In this document: positions 8,120 through 16,299 of the stretch, one piece after another | How positions within the stretch are numbered: the first letter of the stretch is position 1 | How the letters are laid out: each line of letters begins with the position of its first letter | Source: CATQHW01 sp965243545 | GTDB taxonomy: Bacteria; Spirochaetota; Spirochaetia; SZUA-6; Bin103 | Direction of reading: 5' to 3' | Length of the DNA: 64,000 nt | NCBI GenBank assembly: GCA_965243545.1 | Contig: OZ251573.1 | Location: forward strand, 806,001 to 870,000 | Translations under genes and position numbers: made by a program | The notes under the pieces: model-generated | What the model saw: only the letters and a program-made list of their open reading frames with translations | What the model was told of the DNA's origin: nothing | The model's database searches: none

Positions 8120-8149
8120 TTGACAACACCCCCGGGGCTGCGGTATAGG
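8120..8149 (+). promoter_or_regulatory. Sigma70-type promoter for the lipoprotein at 8189
   Basis: TTGACA (8120-8125) is a perfect -35 box. An 18-base spacer leads to TATAGG (8144-8149) as the -10 box. It lies 40 bases ahead of the lipoprotein ATG and outside any intact gene. Confidence 0.6.
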
Positions 8150-8188
8150 TGCGGCAGGTCGAAATACTTCGACAAACGGGGGAGTATC

Positions 8189-8773
8189 ATGAAGAGAACG
8201 GGATTGGGTGTGCTGATGGGCGCCGCGGCGGCAGCCGGCTTGGTGCTGGCCGGCTGCTCGGGAGCGGCCGGCGTAGACTACGCATCCGCTTTGGCGGGGA
8301 CCTGGAATCGCGCCGCAGAGGCGGCGGAGCTGTCGCTTGAAGTAGCGGGCCAGACGGTCGAGGCGCCGGTGCGGCGGAGCATCACGGTGACCGTCACCCG
8401 CACGGCGGCGAACAAGGGCACGGTGATGCTGACCGTGACGAACGCGCCGGACCGCGACAATCCGTTCTATTCGCAGCTTCCGCAGACGATCACGTCGTTG
8501 TTGCCGGATTCGATAGAGGCTTCGGCGAGCGGCGCCCTCGAAGCTGAGGCGGACCAGATCAAGGTCACGGTCTCCGACGTGATGCTGCCTGAGAACGTTC
8601 CCCTTCCCGCGAGCCAAACGGCCGCGGTAGGCGCCCTGAAAGGCATGACGCATCGCCTTGGGTACGAGATCACGGGTGACAGGATCGCGTTGAGCGGCGC
8701 CGTTCTCGTACTCCTGGAGGTGACGGACTCGCCTGCCGAGAAGCTCGAACTCACCAAGCAGGAGAGCGGTTAG
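8189..8773 (+). CDS. Small outer-surface lipoprotein, unknown function
   Basis: A 194-residue protein with a bacterial lipoprotein signal: basic MKRTG start, hydrophobic stretch and lipobox LAGC with Cys at about residue 22. The mature part begins SGAAGVDYASALAGTWNR and is predicted as mostly beta, with repeated valine/threonine strands (RRSITVTVTRT, GTVMLTVTNA). 'YASALAGTWNRA' resembles the opening of lipocalin-like or other small 'AGTW' beta-sandwich lipoproteins, but no family is certain. The ATG at 8189 is chosen for its ribosome site (GGGGGAG 5 bases upstream) and signal peptide. It has its own promoter at 8120 and is convergent with the outer-membrane protein gene at 8795. Confidence 0.7.
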   Translation: MKRTGLGVLMGAAAAAGLVLAGCSGAAGVDYASALAGTWNRAAEAAELSLEVAGQTVEAPVRRSITVTVTRTAANKGTVMLTVTNAPDRDNPFYSQLPQTITSLLPDSIEASASGALEAEADQIKVTVSDVMLPENVPLPASQTAAVGALKGMTHRLGYEITGDRIALSGAVLVLLEVTDSPAEKLELTKQESG

Positions 8774-8794
8774 GTTAGGTTACGGGCCGGCGGC

Positions 8795-10183
8795 TCAGTA
8801 GCGCAGCGTGGCCCGGACGAACACGTTGTCCTTGCCGTCGTCCAGGCGCAGCACTCCGGTCTTGGTGCTGCCGGGGCCGTCGAGCGTCAGCCACAGGTTG
8901 GCGCCGGCGGCCACCGACCAGGTGTCGGTGAGCGCGTAGCTCACGCGCGGGGCCAGGTAGAGCGCCGCCTCGGTTATGCCCCACGCCGCGGTCGCTTCCA
9001 CGTTGAGTTGCTCGCGCAGGAAGCCGGTCTGCAGGCGGCTCAGCAGGTACCAGGTCGACGGCTCGTGCTGCAGCAGCGAGCGGTCGGCGAAGTCCCCGAT
9101 GAAATCGGCCAGGAACTCGCTGTAATCCGACTGCCAGGCGTTGTCGTCATACAGCACCAGCCGGTGGATCACGCCGCCGGTGGCGAAGAACTGTTGCGCG
9201 CCGACCGCAAAGCCGCGGTCCGCCTGCAGCACCGAGCGAATCTCGGGGTTTCTGACGTCGATGCGCCGTCCGTAGGGATTGCGTTCGTGGAACTTGGCGC
9301 CGACGTCGGCCGAGATCACCCAGCCGCTCACGCTCAGGCTGGCGCCGAGGCCGAAGTTGTGGGCGCGTTCGTAGGCGGGCTTCACTTCCCCTTCTATCTC
9401 GGTCCGCTCGCCGGCTTGCCGCTCGTTCAGGCCGCTCAGGTCGAGGTCGGGGAGCTGGTCGCGGAAGTAGGAATAGCTCACCTGCAGGTCTGCCAGGAAG
9501 GTGGACCAGGAGACGGCGCCGTGGATGGAGTGCGCGAACTCCGAGTACGGCGCCAACTCCGGGTAGCGGAGCGCGACGTCGATCTCCAGCCCGCCGCCCC
9601 CGATGTCCAGGTCGAGCTCATCGACGGCGACCAGGTTGGGCGCCAGAAACGGCACGTAGACCAGCTCCACGATCAGCCCGTCAGCGGGATAGACGGTGAG
9701 ATGGAGCAGCGGGTCGGCGAGCGGCCCTTCCAGCGGGTCGCCCAGGGCGAGCGCGCCGGCCACATCGGCGTGATTGATCACGTCGAGCGGGCTGAAGAAG
9801 TCGACCTTGCCCCAGCGCACGAACTTCTTGCCGAGGTCGAGGTCGAAGGCGTCGAACCGGAACGAGAGATAGGCGCGGCGCACCAGGTCGTCGACGCCGT
9901 GCAGGGTCAACCTGTCGGGCGCCGTAGCCCAGCCCTCCGCCCCGTACTGAACGTGTCCCACCAGCTCCAGGAGCGCCGCCCGGGAGCCGTCGCCGGCGCC
10001 CGCGCGTAGCTGGCTCAAGGCGGTGAGCCGCACCCGTTCGTTGCGGTAACGCGGCTCCGCGACCAGCCCGTAGTGATCGAGGCGCAGGAAGCCGCTCGCC
10101 TCGATCTCGTCGGCCGCGGCCGCCGGCAGCGCCGCCAGCCCCCAGGCTAGCAGCGCTAATCCGCGCGCGCCGGGCATCCTCAC
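8795..10183 (-). CDS. Outer-membrane beta-barrel protein (DUF1302-like)
   Basis: A 462-residue protein with a cleavable signal peptide (hydrophobic core LALLAWGLAALPAAAA, likely cut after AAA before DEIEASG), then alternating amphipathic strands and a C-terminal strand ending in an aromatic residue (VFVRATLRY), the usual signature for outer-membrane assembly by BamA. Landmarks such as 'DLDLGKKFVRWGKVDFFSPL' resemble DUF1302-type porin-like proteins that are often genetically linked to RND transporters and DUF1329/LolA-like proteins. Here it is the last gene of a four-gene minus-strand operon (SDR, MMPL/RND, LolA-like, barrel), only 6 bases after the LolA-like stop. It probably forms the outer-membrane end of a lipid or hydrophobe transport route; substrate unknown. 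Confidence 0.65.
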   Translation of the reverse strand: MRMPGARGLALLAWGLAALPAAAADEIEASGFLRLDHYGLVAEPRYRNERVRLTALSQLRAGAGDGSRAALLELVGHVQYGAEGWATAPDRLTLHGVDDLVRRAYLSFRFDAFDLDLGKKFVRWGKVDFFSPLDVINHADVAGALALGDPLEGPLADPLLHLTVYPADGLIVELVYVPFLAPNLVAVDELDLDIGGGGLEIDVALRYPELAPYSEFAHSIHGAVSWSTFLADLQVSYSYFRDQLPDLDLSGLNERQAGERTEIEGEVKPAYERAHNFGLGASLSVSGWVISADVGAKFHERNPYGRRIDVRNPEIRSVLQADRGFAVGAQQFFATGGVIHRLVLYDDNAWQSDYSEFLADFIGDFADRSLLQHEPSTWYLLSRLQTGFLREQLNVEATAAWGITEAALYLAPRVSYALTDTWSVAAGANLWLTLDGPGSTKTGVLRLDDGKDNVFVRATLRY

Positions 10184-10189
10184 CGCCGG

Positions 10190-10972
10190 CTACCGCTGCC
10201 GCAGGGCGCGCTGGCTGAAGAGCCGATCCGGAATGTCGGCCGTGAAGGACAGGTCTTCGAAGACGATCTCGGAGACGTGGCCGGTCTGATGATTGAGCAT
10301 CCGCACCCGGGACGGGAAGGCGTAGCCGTCCGCCTCGTGCGTCGCCTCCACCACCAGCTCCTTCAACGGATCGCCGGCCAGGTCGTAGAAGCGGATCCGT
10401 TCCCGCCCGAAGTCGCGCGTGCGGATGAGGTGTTCCTCGCGCGAGTAGCCGAAGGCGCGCTGCAGCTCCGGCGTGCGTCCACGCACCTCGACCAGGTAAT
10501 AGGCGGCGTCCTCGGCCGGAAGCAGCGCGTGCGCGTACTCGACCTGATCGCGGCTCACCAGATCGCGAAAGGTGAAGTCGCTGCCCAGGAAGTAGCCGCC
10601 GCCCGTTGCGCCCAGGTCGACCCGCTTGACGCGGTCGAGCGCCGGCAAATACATCCACATGCTGTCGGCGCCGTCCGCCACGTTGGAGTGGACCAGCAGC
10701 GCGGTGCCGCGCACGTTGGGCGGGTAGGTGAACACGAACAGCCGGTCCTCCCGCTCGGCGGCGCGCTGTTTCTGGTAGGCGTCGGCGCGGACTACGCGCC
10801 GGTCGCCGCCCGGCGACGTGATGGTCAGCGTGAAGGAGCCGCTCAGGTTGGCCGGCGCGCCGCGCGCGTCGGCGCGGGCCACGATGGCGGCCGCGTCCTG
10901 GGCCGCGGCAGGCGCGGCGGCGATCAACGCTACGGCCCAGGCGGCGGCCAGCAGCGCGGCGCCGACCTTCAT
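10190..10972 (-). CDS. Outer-membrane lipoprotein-sorting (LolA/LolB-fold) protein
   Basis: A 260-residue secreted protein: signal peptide 'ALLAAAWAVALIAAAPAAAQ', then the LolA-like beta-sheet protein typical of genes next to MMPL transporters. Characteristic segments are 'GSFTLTITSPGGDRRVV', 'RLFVFTYPPNVRGTALLVHS', 'DSMWMYLPALDRVKRVDL', 'GSDFTFRDLVSRD' and the C-terminal 'TGHVSEIVFEDLSFTADIPD' followed by RLFSQRAL. Such proteins are thought to carry lipid across the periplasm between an RND pump and an outer-membrane partner. The start ATG overlaps the stop of the MMPL gene (ATGA). The barrel gene follows 6 bases downstream. Confidence 0.78.
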   Translation of the reverse strand: MKVGAALLAAAWAVALIAAAPAAAQDAAAIVARADARGAPANLSGSFTLTITSPGGDRRVVRADAYQKQRAAEREDRLFVFTYPPNVRGTALLVHSNVADGADSMWMYLPALDRVKRVDLGATGGGYFLGSDFTFRDLVSRDQVEYAHALLPAEDAAYYLVEVRGRTPELQRAFGYSREEHLIRTRDFGRERIRFYDLAGDPLKELVVEATHEADGYAFPSRVRMLNHQTGHVSEIVFEDLSFTADIPDRLFSQRALRQR

Positions 10973-13224
10973 GCCGGCTGCGCGCGGGGGAGGTGCCATG
11001 CGGCGATCAACAGACTCAACACCAGTGCTCCCAGGATGGCGGCGGCGATCAGTATACCGAAGTGCACGGCGCCGGAGAACGAAGACACCGCCAGCGCCAG
11101 AAAAGCCACCGCGGAGCTGAGAAAGCTCATCAACGTCGGCACCCCGCAGCCGCGTACGATCGCCGCCGCCTGCCCGGCGCGCGCCGCCGCGCCCGCCCGC
11201 GGGGTGGCGTGGCGCAGCGCGTTGAGTACGTGAATGGTGTAGTCCACGGCCAAGCCCAGGGTGATGGCAAGGGCGATCACCGTGTAGTCGTCGATGCGCA
11301 CCCCGAAGGCGGGCGCCCACCCCGCCGCGGCCACCAGCACGGCGCCCGCCGGCGTCAGGGCGAGCAGCGCCGGCCGCAGCCTGCGGAACACCGCCAGCAC
11401 GGTGGCGAAGATCAGCACCGCGCTGGCGGCCAGGGCGCTCAGCCAGTTGCGGCGCAGCCGTTCGCCGTGCTCCAGCAGCTCCCGCGCCGGCCCCGTCAGG
11501 CTGACGCGCCATTCCTCCGGCAGCCGCGCGCGGATGCCGTCCACCGCCTGCCGCAGGCCGCCCAGGGTGGCGAAGTCGCGGTAACGCAGGATGCCGTGCA
11601 GCCGCACCGCCGCCAGGCGGTGGTCGGCCAGCGCCTCATACTCCGCCGGGCTGGCGGAGGCGCCGTAGAACAGCAGGTATTGCGCAACCACGCGCGCGAA
11701 GCGCTCGGCGTCCTCGCTTGCGGGCAGCGCGCCGGGCGGCGCATCGGTATTGAAGTACCGGTGAATGCGCCGCACCACGGTCAGCAGCGAGTGCCGGTGC
11801 CCGACCGCGGGCAGCTCGGCCAACAGGCGTTCGGCGGCGGCCAGGTGCTGCAGCGCCGCCGGCTGCAGGAAGGCGTCCGCGGCGCCGGCGTCGAACTCGA
11901 CGGCAAACGGCGCCGTGCCGGCGAATTCGCGGTTGAAGATGCGCTCCGCCTGCACGATGGTGGAGGCCGCGGGGAGCTGGTGCAGCGGGTAGGGCTCCGG
12001 CGCCAGCCGGCCGAGGCGCGGCACTGCGGCGGCGACCGGCAGCAGCAGCAGCGCGGTGGCCGCCACGCGGTAGCGGCTGAGCAGCAACAGCGCGCCCACC
12101 AGCAGGCGGCGGAGACGGCGCGCGATCACGCCGGCGGCCCCGCTCCGGGACGTAGCGCGGAGGCGGCCGGCGGCGGGCATCCACCACAGCGCCAGCGCCA
12201 GGGCGGTCACCGCCCCGGCGCTCACCGTCACCGCCACGAAGCGGTGCACGCTGCTGCCGAGCCCGGCCAGCGCCAGGAACCCGATCACGGTGGTGGCCGC
12301 GGTCAGTGCGAGCGGCAGGCGCAGGTAGGCGCGGGCGGCCCGCGCCGAGCGGTCGCCGCGCCAGCCCAGGTGATAGCCGGCGTGGATGGCGTAGTCGCTC
12401 AACAGGCCGCCGGCGAACACCGGCAGCAGGATCAGCAGCGGCGTGCCGGCGCCGGCCAGGAGCACGAACAGGGCGCCGCCGGCGGCCGCGGCGCTGAGCG
12501 TGGCGGCCAGGGCCACCAGCGCGCCGCGCGCGCTGCCGAAGGTGAGCAGCAGGATGCCGGCCGTGGCGGCCGCCACCATCGGTATCAGCAGACCCAGGTC
12601 GCGCACCATCAGCCGCGCGGTGAGCTCGGCAAGCGGGCGCGCCCCGGTGAAGTGCAGCGCCGCGCCGTGGTCGTCGGCCAGGGTCCGCTGCAGCCGTTCG
12701 AGCTGCGCTACCAGCAGCGCCGGGTCGAGCTGCGACCCCAGCGTCAGATAGAACGCCGCCGTGCTGAAGTCGGCGCTCCAATAGGGGTGAATCTCCGGGA
12801 ACCGGTGGTAGGAGTCGCGCAACGCCGTAGCGGCGCGCGGGTCATGCTGCCGGAGCAACGCCGGCGGCACGAAGGGACGCACCACAATGTCGGATTCGGT
12901 GGCCCGCACCACGGTGGCGCGCAACGGCGAGGAGTAACCGCGCAGCCCCTCCAGGTCCCGGAACCAGGCGTCCACCTGCGCGGCGATGGCCAGATTCGCC
13001 GGCGCAAGCCCGTCGCCGGCTCCGGCGCCGAACTGCAGGGCGACGGGCACCACGTTGTGCGCCTGCGACGGCAGCGCGGTCAGGTCCGCCGGCTGGGCGC
13101 CGGGCGCCGCCGCGGCGCCGGGGCGCCACAGCAGGGCGAGCAGCGCCAGCGCGCCGGCGGCGGCGGGGACCGCCGCCAGCAGCGCGCGGCGGGCGCGCGG
13201 GGATCGGGGGGAGGCGGCGGTCAG
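10969..13224 (-). CDS. MMPL/RND-family inner-membrane transporter
   Basis: About 751 residues with the duplicated RND plan: a TM helix near the start (ALLAAVPAAAGALALLALLW), a periplasmic domain, five or six TM helices (LLIPMVAAATAGILLLTF, 'GTPLLILLPVFAGGLLSDYA', TTVIGFLALAGLGS...), then a second periplasmic domain and TM set. SDYAIH and VDYTIH are the transmembrane Asp-containing motifs of MMPL proteins ('GLAVDYTIHVLNAL'). It is probably proton driven, moving lipids or hydrophobic compounds with the LolA-like and barrel partners. The start is uncertain: no ATG, GTG or TTG is suitably placed, and the best candidate is CTG 13224, overlapping the SDR stop as CTGA. It ends in an ATGA overlap with the next gene. 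Confidence 0.75.
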   Translation of the reverse strand: MTAASPRSPRARRALLAAVPAAAGALALLALLWRPGAAAAPGAQPADLTALPSQAHNVVPVALQFGAGAGDGLAPANLAIAAQVDAWFRDLEGLRGYSSPLRATVVRATESDIVVRPFVPPALLRQHDPRAATALRDSYHRFPEIHPYWSADFSTAAFYLTLGSQLDPALLVAQLERLQRTLADDHGAALHFTGARPLAELTARLMVRDLGLLIPMVAAATAGILLLTFGSARGALVALAATLSAAAAGGALFVLLAGAGTPLLILLPVFAGGLLSDYAIHAGYHLGWRGDRSARAARAYLRLPLALTAATTVIGFLALAGLGSSVHRFVAVTVSAGAVTALALALWWMPAAGRLRATSRSGAAGVIARRLRRLLVGALLLLSRYRVAATALLLLPVAAAVPRLGRLAPEPYPLHQLPAASTIVQAERIFNREFAGTAPFAVEFDAGAADAFLQPAALQHLAAAERLLAELPAVGHRHSLLTVVRRIHRYFNTDAPPGALPASEDAERFARVVAQYLLFYGASASPAEYEALADHRLAAVRLHGILRYRDFATLGGLRQAVDGIRARLPEEWRVSLTGPARELLEHGERLRRNWLSALAASAVLIFATVLAVFRRLRPALLALTPAGAVLVAAAGWAPAFGVRIDDYTVIALAITLGLAVDYTIHVLNALRHATPRAGAAARAGQAAAIVRGCGVPTLMSFLSSAVAFLALAVSSFSGAVHFGILIAAAILGALVLSLLIAAWHLPRAQPA

Positions 13225-14057
13225 GCCGGCCAGAGCTGGGCGCCGCCGTCGACCCGGAGTACCTGCCCGGTGACGTAGGAGGAGGCGCCGGTGACCAGGA
13301 ACTCCACGGTGCGCGCCACCTCGATCGGCCAGCCGTACCGGGTCAGGGCGCTGTCGCCCATGCGGGAGTCGTCCGTGACGCGGCTGGCCAGGAAGCGCGG
13401 GGTGACGATCTCGCCGGGGGCGATGGCGTTCACGTGCACGTTGTGGGGACGGAGCTGGGCCGCCAGGCAGCGCGTGTACTCGTGGACCGCGGCCTTGGCC
13501 ATGCCGTAGATCACCTCCTGCGGATGCCCGCAGAGGCCGGCGATGCTGCCGACGTTGACGATCCAGCCGGCGTTGCGCCGCATCATCTCCGGCGCCACCG
13601 CCCGGCACGGCAGCAGGCAGGTCATTACGTTGCGGTCCAGCACGGTGCGGATGTCGGCCAGCGACACCTCGATGGCGTCGTTCGCCGCCGGCTTGCCGGC
13701 GTTCGCCCCGGTCGCGCCCTGCGCGCCGATGTCGCCGCCGGCGTTGTTGACCAGGATGTCGATCTGCCCGAAGCGGGCGCGGATGCGGCTGCTCAGCTCG
13801 TTGACGGTCGCCTCGTCGGTCAGGTCGCCGTGCACGGCGTACACCTCGCCACGCGCCTGCTCCGCCATCTCCGACGCCACCGCCTCCAGGGAGTCCGCCT
13901 CGCCGAAGGCGCGGGTCGAGGTCGGCGTGGTGCCGTGGATGGCGACCTGCGCCCCGAGTCCCGCCAGGTGGGCGGCCACCACCCGCCCGATCCCGCGCGA
14001 CGAGCCGGTCACCCACGCCACCCGGCCGGCCAGCGGTCCGGTCTCCTGCTCACTCAT
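13221..14057 (-). CDS. SDR-family oxidoreductase (FabG-like)
   Basis: A 278-residue classical short-chain dehydrogenase. The NAD(P) site is 'VAWVTGSSRGIGRVVAAHL' (TGxxxGIG), then 'DILVNNAGGD' (NNAG), catalytic Ser in 'WIVNVGSIAGLCG', 'VIYGMAKAAVHEYTRCLAAQ' (YxxxK) and 'NAIAPGEIVTP', closing with the usual 'SYVTGQVLRVDGGAQLW'. It would reduce or oxidise an alcohol/ketone, for example 3-oxoacyl substrates. ATG 14057 has AGAGGA 5 bases upstream and gives a standard N-terminus. It is the first gene of the SDR-MMPL-LolA-barrel operon, which suggests a link to lipid modification; this is inferred from position only. Confidence 0.85.
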   Translation of the reverse strand: MSEQETGPLAGRVAWVTGSSRGIGRVVAAHLAGLGAQVAIHGTTPTSTRAFGEADSLEAVASEMAEQARGEVYAVHGDLTDEATVNELSSRIRARFGQIDILVNNAGGDIGAQGATGANAGKPAANDAIEVSLADIRTVLDRNVMTCLLPCRAVAPEMMRRNAGWIVNVGSIAGLCGHPQEVIYGMAKAAVHEYTRCLAAQLRPHNVHVNAIAPGEIVTPRFLASRVTDDSRMGDSALTRYGWPIEVARTVEFLVTGASSYVTGQVLRVDGGAQLWPA

Positions 14058-14190
14058 GGTCCTCTTGTTTACGGAGGATTCCGGCAGTAAGTCAACGTCC
14101 GCTACCCGCTTGACGCGCCGCCGCGGTCCTTTCAAGATCAAGAGCGGCAAGCGCCAATGTCATCAGTACCTGCCGAACCTCGCTGTTTCG

Positions 14191-14210
14191 CCCCCCCCCC
14201 TCCCCCCCCC
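14191..14210 (+). repeat. C-tract (C10-T-C9) upstream of a surface lipoprotein
   Basis: Ten C, one T, nine C end 24 bases before the lipoprotein GTG at 14235. The tract lies where a 5' untranslated region or promoter spacer would be. It can be a slippage-prone phase-variation element. A two-colour Illumina poly-G artefact is the main alternative, since the interrupting T and GC-rich flanks make the consensus hard to call. Confidence 0.6.
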
Positions 14211-14234
14211 GGGCCGGCGGGGCGCCGCGGCGCC

Positions 14235-16271
14235 GTGAGCAAATCCTTCCGCCCCAAGTCCTTCCGTGTCCGGGCGGTGCTGTCGCTGGTGGCTGTTGCG
14301 GTCACCATGATGGCGGCGTGCTCGCCGCTGGCGCGGCCGCGCGCAACGGTCGGGGACGATGGCGAGCCGCCCGCACCCCAGCCGCCGCCCGCACCCGGCC
14401 CGGCGCCGCCCACCGCGCCGGAAACCACGACGAAGAGCTGGCCGATCAAGGCGGCGGACTTTCGCGACGACGACGCGGCCATCTGGGCCGAAACATCCAA
14501 CCGGTCCGAGGCGTTTGAGTGGGATCGCATCACCGCCGACAATCTGGACCGGGTGCGCGTTTCGGTCGGCGGTGTGGATCTGCCGATCCGGAATGGGGCG
14601 TACCCGCCGGTCTTCGCTGACGACCTCAGCGGCGCCGAGTGGACGCTTGAGGCGGTAGTCAGTCCCGGAGCCGTCGCGCTGCTGCTCACGGCCCCGGACC
14701 AGAGCCGCGATACTGACGTGGTCCGGTCGGTCAGGATTACGAACCCCGGCAGCGGGTACACGTCTGCTCCGTCCGTCACCTTCGCCGCCGACGCCGGCGG
14801 CAGCGGCGCGGTCGCCACCGCCGAGTTGACGTTCGACACCGTACGCTCGGTGTCGATCACCAACGGGGGGACCGGCTACGCCTCGGCCCCCTCGGTTTCG
14901 TTCATTGGCGGCGGGGGCAGAGACGCGGCCGCCACCGCCGCGGTGTCACTCAGTACCGTAGGGTCGGTGATGGTCGGGGATTACGGCGCCGGCTACACGT
15001 CGGCTCCGTCCGTCACGTTCGGCGGCGGCGGGGGCAGAGACGCGGCCGCCACCACCGCGGTGTCACGCACAACCGTAGGGTCGGTGACGATCGATACTGC
15101 CGGCAGCAGGTACACGTCGGCGCCGTCCGTCACGTTCTCCGCGGACGCCGGCGGCAGCGGCGCGGTCGCCACCGCCACGGTATCACTCAGTACCGTAGCG
15201 TCGGTGTCGGTCGGGACTACCGGCGGCAGCGGCTACACGTCTGCTCCGTCCGTCACGTTCTCCGGCGGCGGCAGTGGTGGCAGCGGCGCAGCCGCCACCG
15301 CCGAGCTGGAGCCGCGCGGCGTGGGGTCGGTAACGATCCCAAACGCCGCAGCCCAAGGAGCCTACGGCACCTTCCAGCAGAACATAACCGTTACGTTCGG
15401 ACCGCCACCGGCCGGCACCGGCTGCACCACGGCAACCGGAACAGTGACCAGGCAGCAATCAGGGGGCCTTTGGCGCGCTACGGGCGTGATGATCGTGAAC
15501 AAGGGAAGCTGCTACACGTCTCCTCCAAGCGTCACGTTCTCGGCCAGTGCACTCTCCAGGGCGACCGGAACGGCAACGCTGGAGCCGGGCGGCGTCGGGT
15601 CGGTCCGTGTCACCGACCCCGGCAGCGGCTACACCTCGGCGCCCACCGTGACGTTCAGCGACGCGCCGAGCGGCGGCACCAGGGCGATGGGCGCCGCCAC
15701 GCTGGGCGGTCCGGTAACGGCGGTGACGGTCTCCAACCCCGGCAGCGGCTACACCTCGGCGCCTGACGTGGAGTTTGGGGACCCGGCGAGCGGCGGCATC
15801 AAGGCCGAGGGCACCGCCGTGCTGGTTGGTCCGGTAACGTCGGTGATGGTCACCAACGCCGGGAGCGGCTACACCTCGGCGCCCACCGTGACGTTCAGCG
15901 ACCCGCCGAGCGGCGGCACCAAGGCGACCGGCACCGCCGTGATGTCCAATGGAGTAGCGTCGGTAACGATCACTGACCCCGGCAGCGGCTACACCTCGGT
16001 TCCCACCGTTGAGTTTTCCGGCGGCGGCGGCGCAGGCGCGGCTGCCGACGCCGTGCTGGCCGGCGGGGTTACGCGAGTGATGGTCACCGAAACCGGCAGC
16101 GGCTACACCGCGGAACCTACCGTGACGTTCAGCGATCCGCCGAGCGGCGGCGTCAGGGCGACCGGCCGCGCCGTGCTGAAGCAGCGCGGCAACACCCCGC
16201 AGGACAACCTGTATTGGGCGCGCCAGACGCTGTACGGCAAGCAGCTCCAGGTCCGCATCGCGGACGAGTGA
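14235..16271 (+). CDS. Repeat-rich surface lipoprotein (GSGYTSAP repeats)
   Basis: A 678-residue protein from GTG 14235: basic start (SKSFRPKSFRVR), hydrophobic 'AVLSLVAVAVTMMAAC' with lipobox MAAC, a Pro-rich linker (residues about 45-70), a roughly 100-residue N-terminal domain containing 'WDRITADNLDRVRVSVGGVD', then about twelve tandem units of 35-45 residues of the form V-x-[VI]-[TS]-N-x-GSGYTSAP-[TS]-V-[TE]-F-S followed by a Gly/Ala-rich turn and ATGTAVL. The last 35 residues (NTPQDNLYWARQTLYGKQ) are unique. The repeats look like a beta-solenoid or stacked beta units on the cell surface. An in-frame upstream start at 14157 would translate the C-tract as prolines and lacks a signal, so it is not used. 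Function unknown; adhesion or surface display is a guess. Confidence 0.7.
   Translation: MSKSFRPKSFRVRAVLSLVAVAVTMMAACSPLARPRATVGDDGEPPAPQPPPAPGPAPPTAPETTTKSWPIKAADFRDDDAAIWAETSNRSEAFEWDRITADNLDRVRVSVGGVDLPIRNGAYPPVFADDLSGAEWTLEAVVSPGAVALLLTAPDQSRDTDVVRSVRITNPGSGYTSAPSVTFAADAGGSGAVATAELTFDTVRSVSITNGGTGYASAPSVSFIGGGGRDAAATAAVSLSTVGSVMVGDYGAGYTSAPSVTFGGGGGRDAAATTAVSRTTVGSVTIDTAGSRYTSAPSVTFSADAGGSGAVATATVSLSTVASVSVGTTGGSGYTSAPSVTFSGGGSGGSGAAATAELEPRGVGSVTIPNAAAQGAYGTFQQNITVTFGPPPAGTGCTTATGTVTRQQSGGLWRATGVMIVNKGSCYTSPPSVTFSASALSRATGTATLEPGGVGSVRVTDPGSGYTSAPTVTFSDAPSGGTRAMGAATLGGPVTAVTVSNPGSGYTSAPDVEFGDPASGGIKAEGTAVLVGPVTSVMVTNAGSGYTSAPTVTFSDPPSGGTKATGTAVMSNGVASVTITDPGSGYTSVPTVEFSGGGGAGAAADAVLAGGVTRVMVTETGSGYTAEPTVTFSDPPSGGVRATGRAVLKQRGNTPQDNLYWARQTLYGKQLQVRIADE
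14721..16190 (+). repeat. Tandem coding repeats of about 105-135 bp
   Basis: Twelve units inside the lipoprotein gene, each encoding GSGYTSAP or a close variant (first at about 14748, last at about 16095). Units fall in two subtypes: early ones with FxADAGGSGAVATA or FxGGGGRDAAAT, later ones with FSDPPSGGTKATGTA. One unit (about 15320-15440) is degenerate and carries a longer loop with two Cys. Unit lengths are multiples of three, so unit gain or loss keeps the frame. Confidence 0.8.
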
Positions 16272-16299
16272 CGCCGGCGCGCGCCGGCAGCAACGTGCG

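Noticed and set aside
10993..13278. A 761-codon plus-strand frame antisense to the MMPL gene
   Set aside because: Arg/Gly/Gln-rich shadow with no motifs; the minus strand codes for a clear transporter.
14157..14234. Upstream ATG for the repeat lipoprotein
   Set aside because: It would translate the C-tract as prolines in front of the signal peptide and destroy the lipoprotein signal; GTG 14235 fits better.
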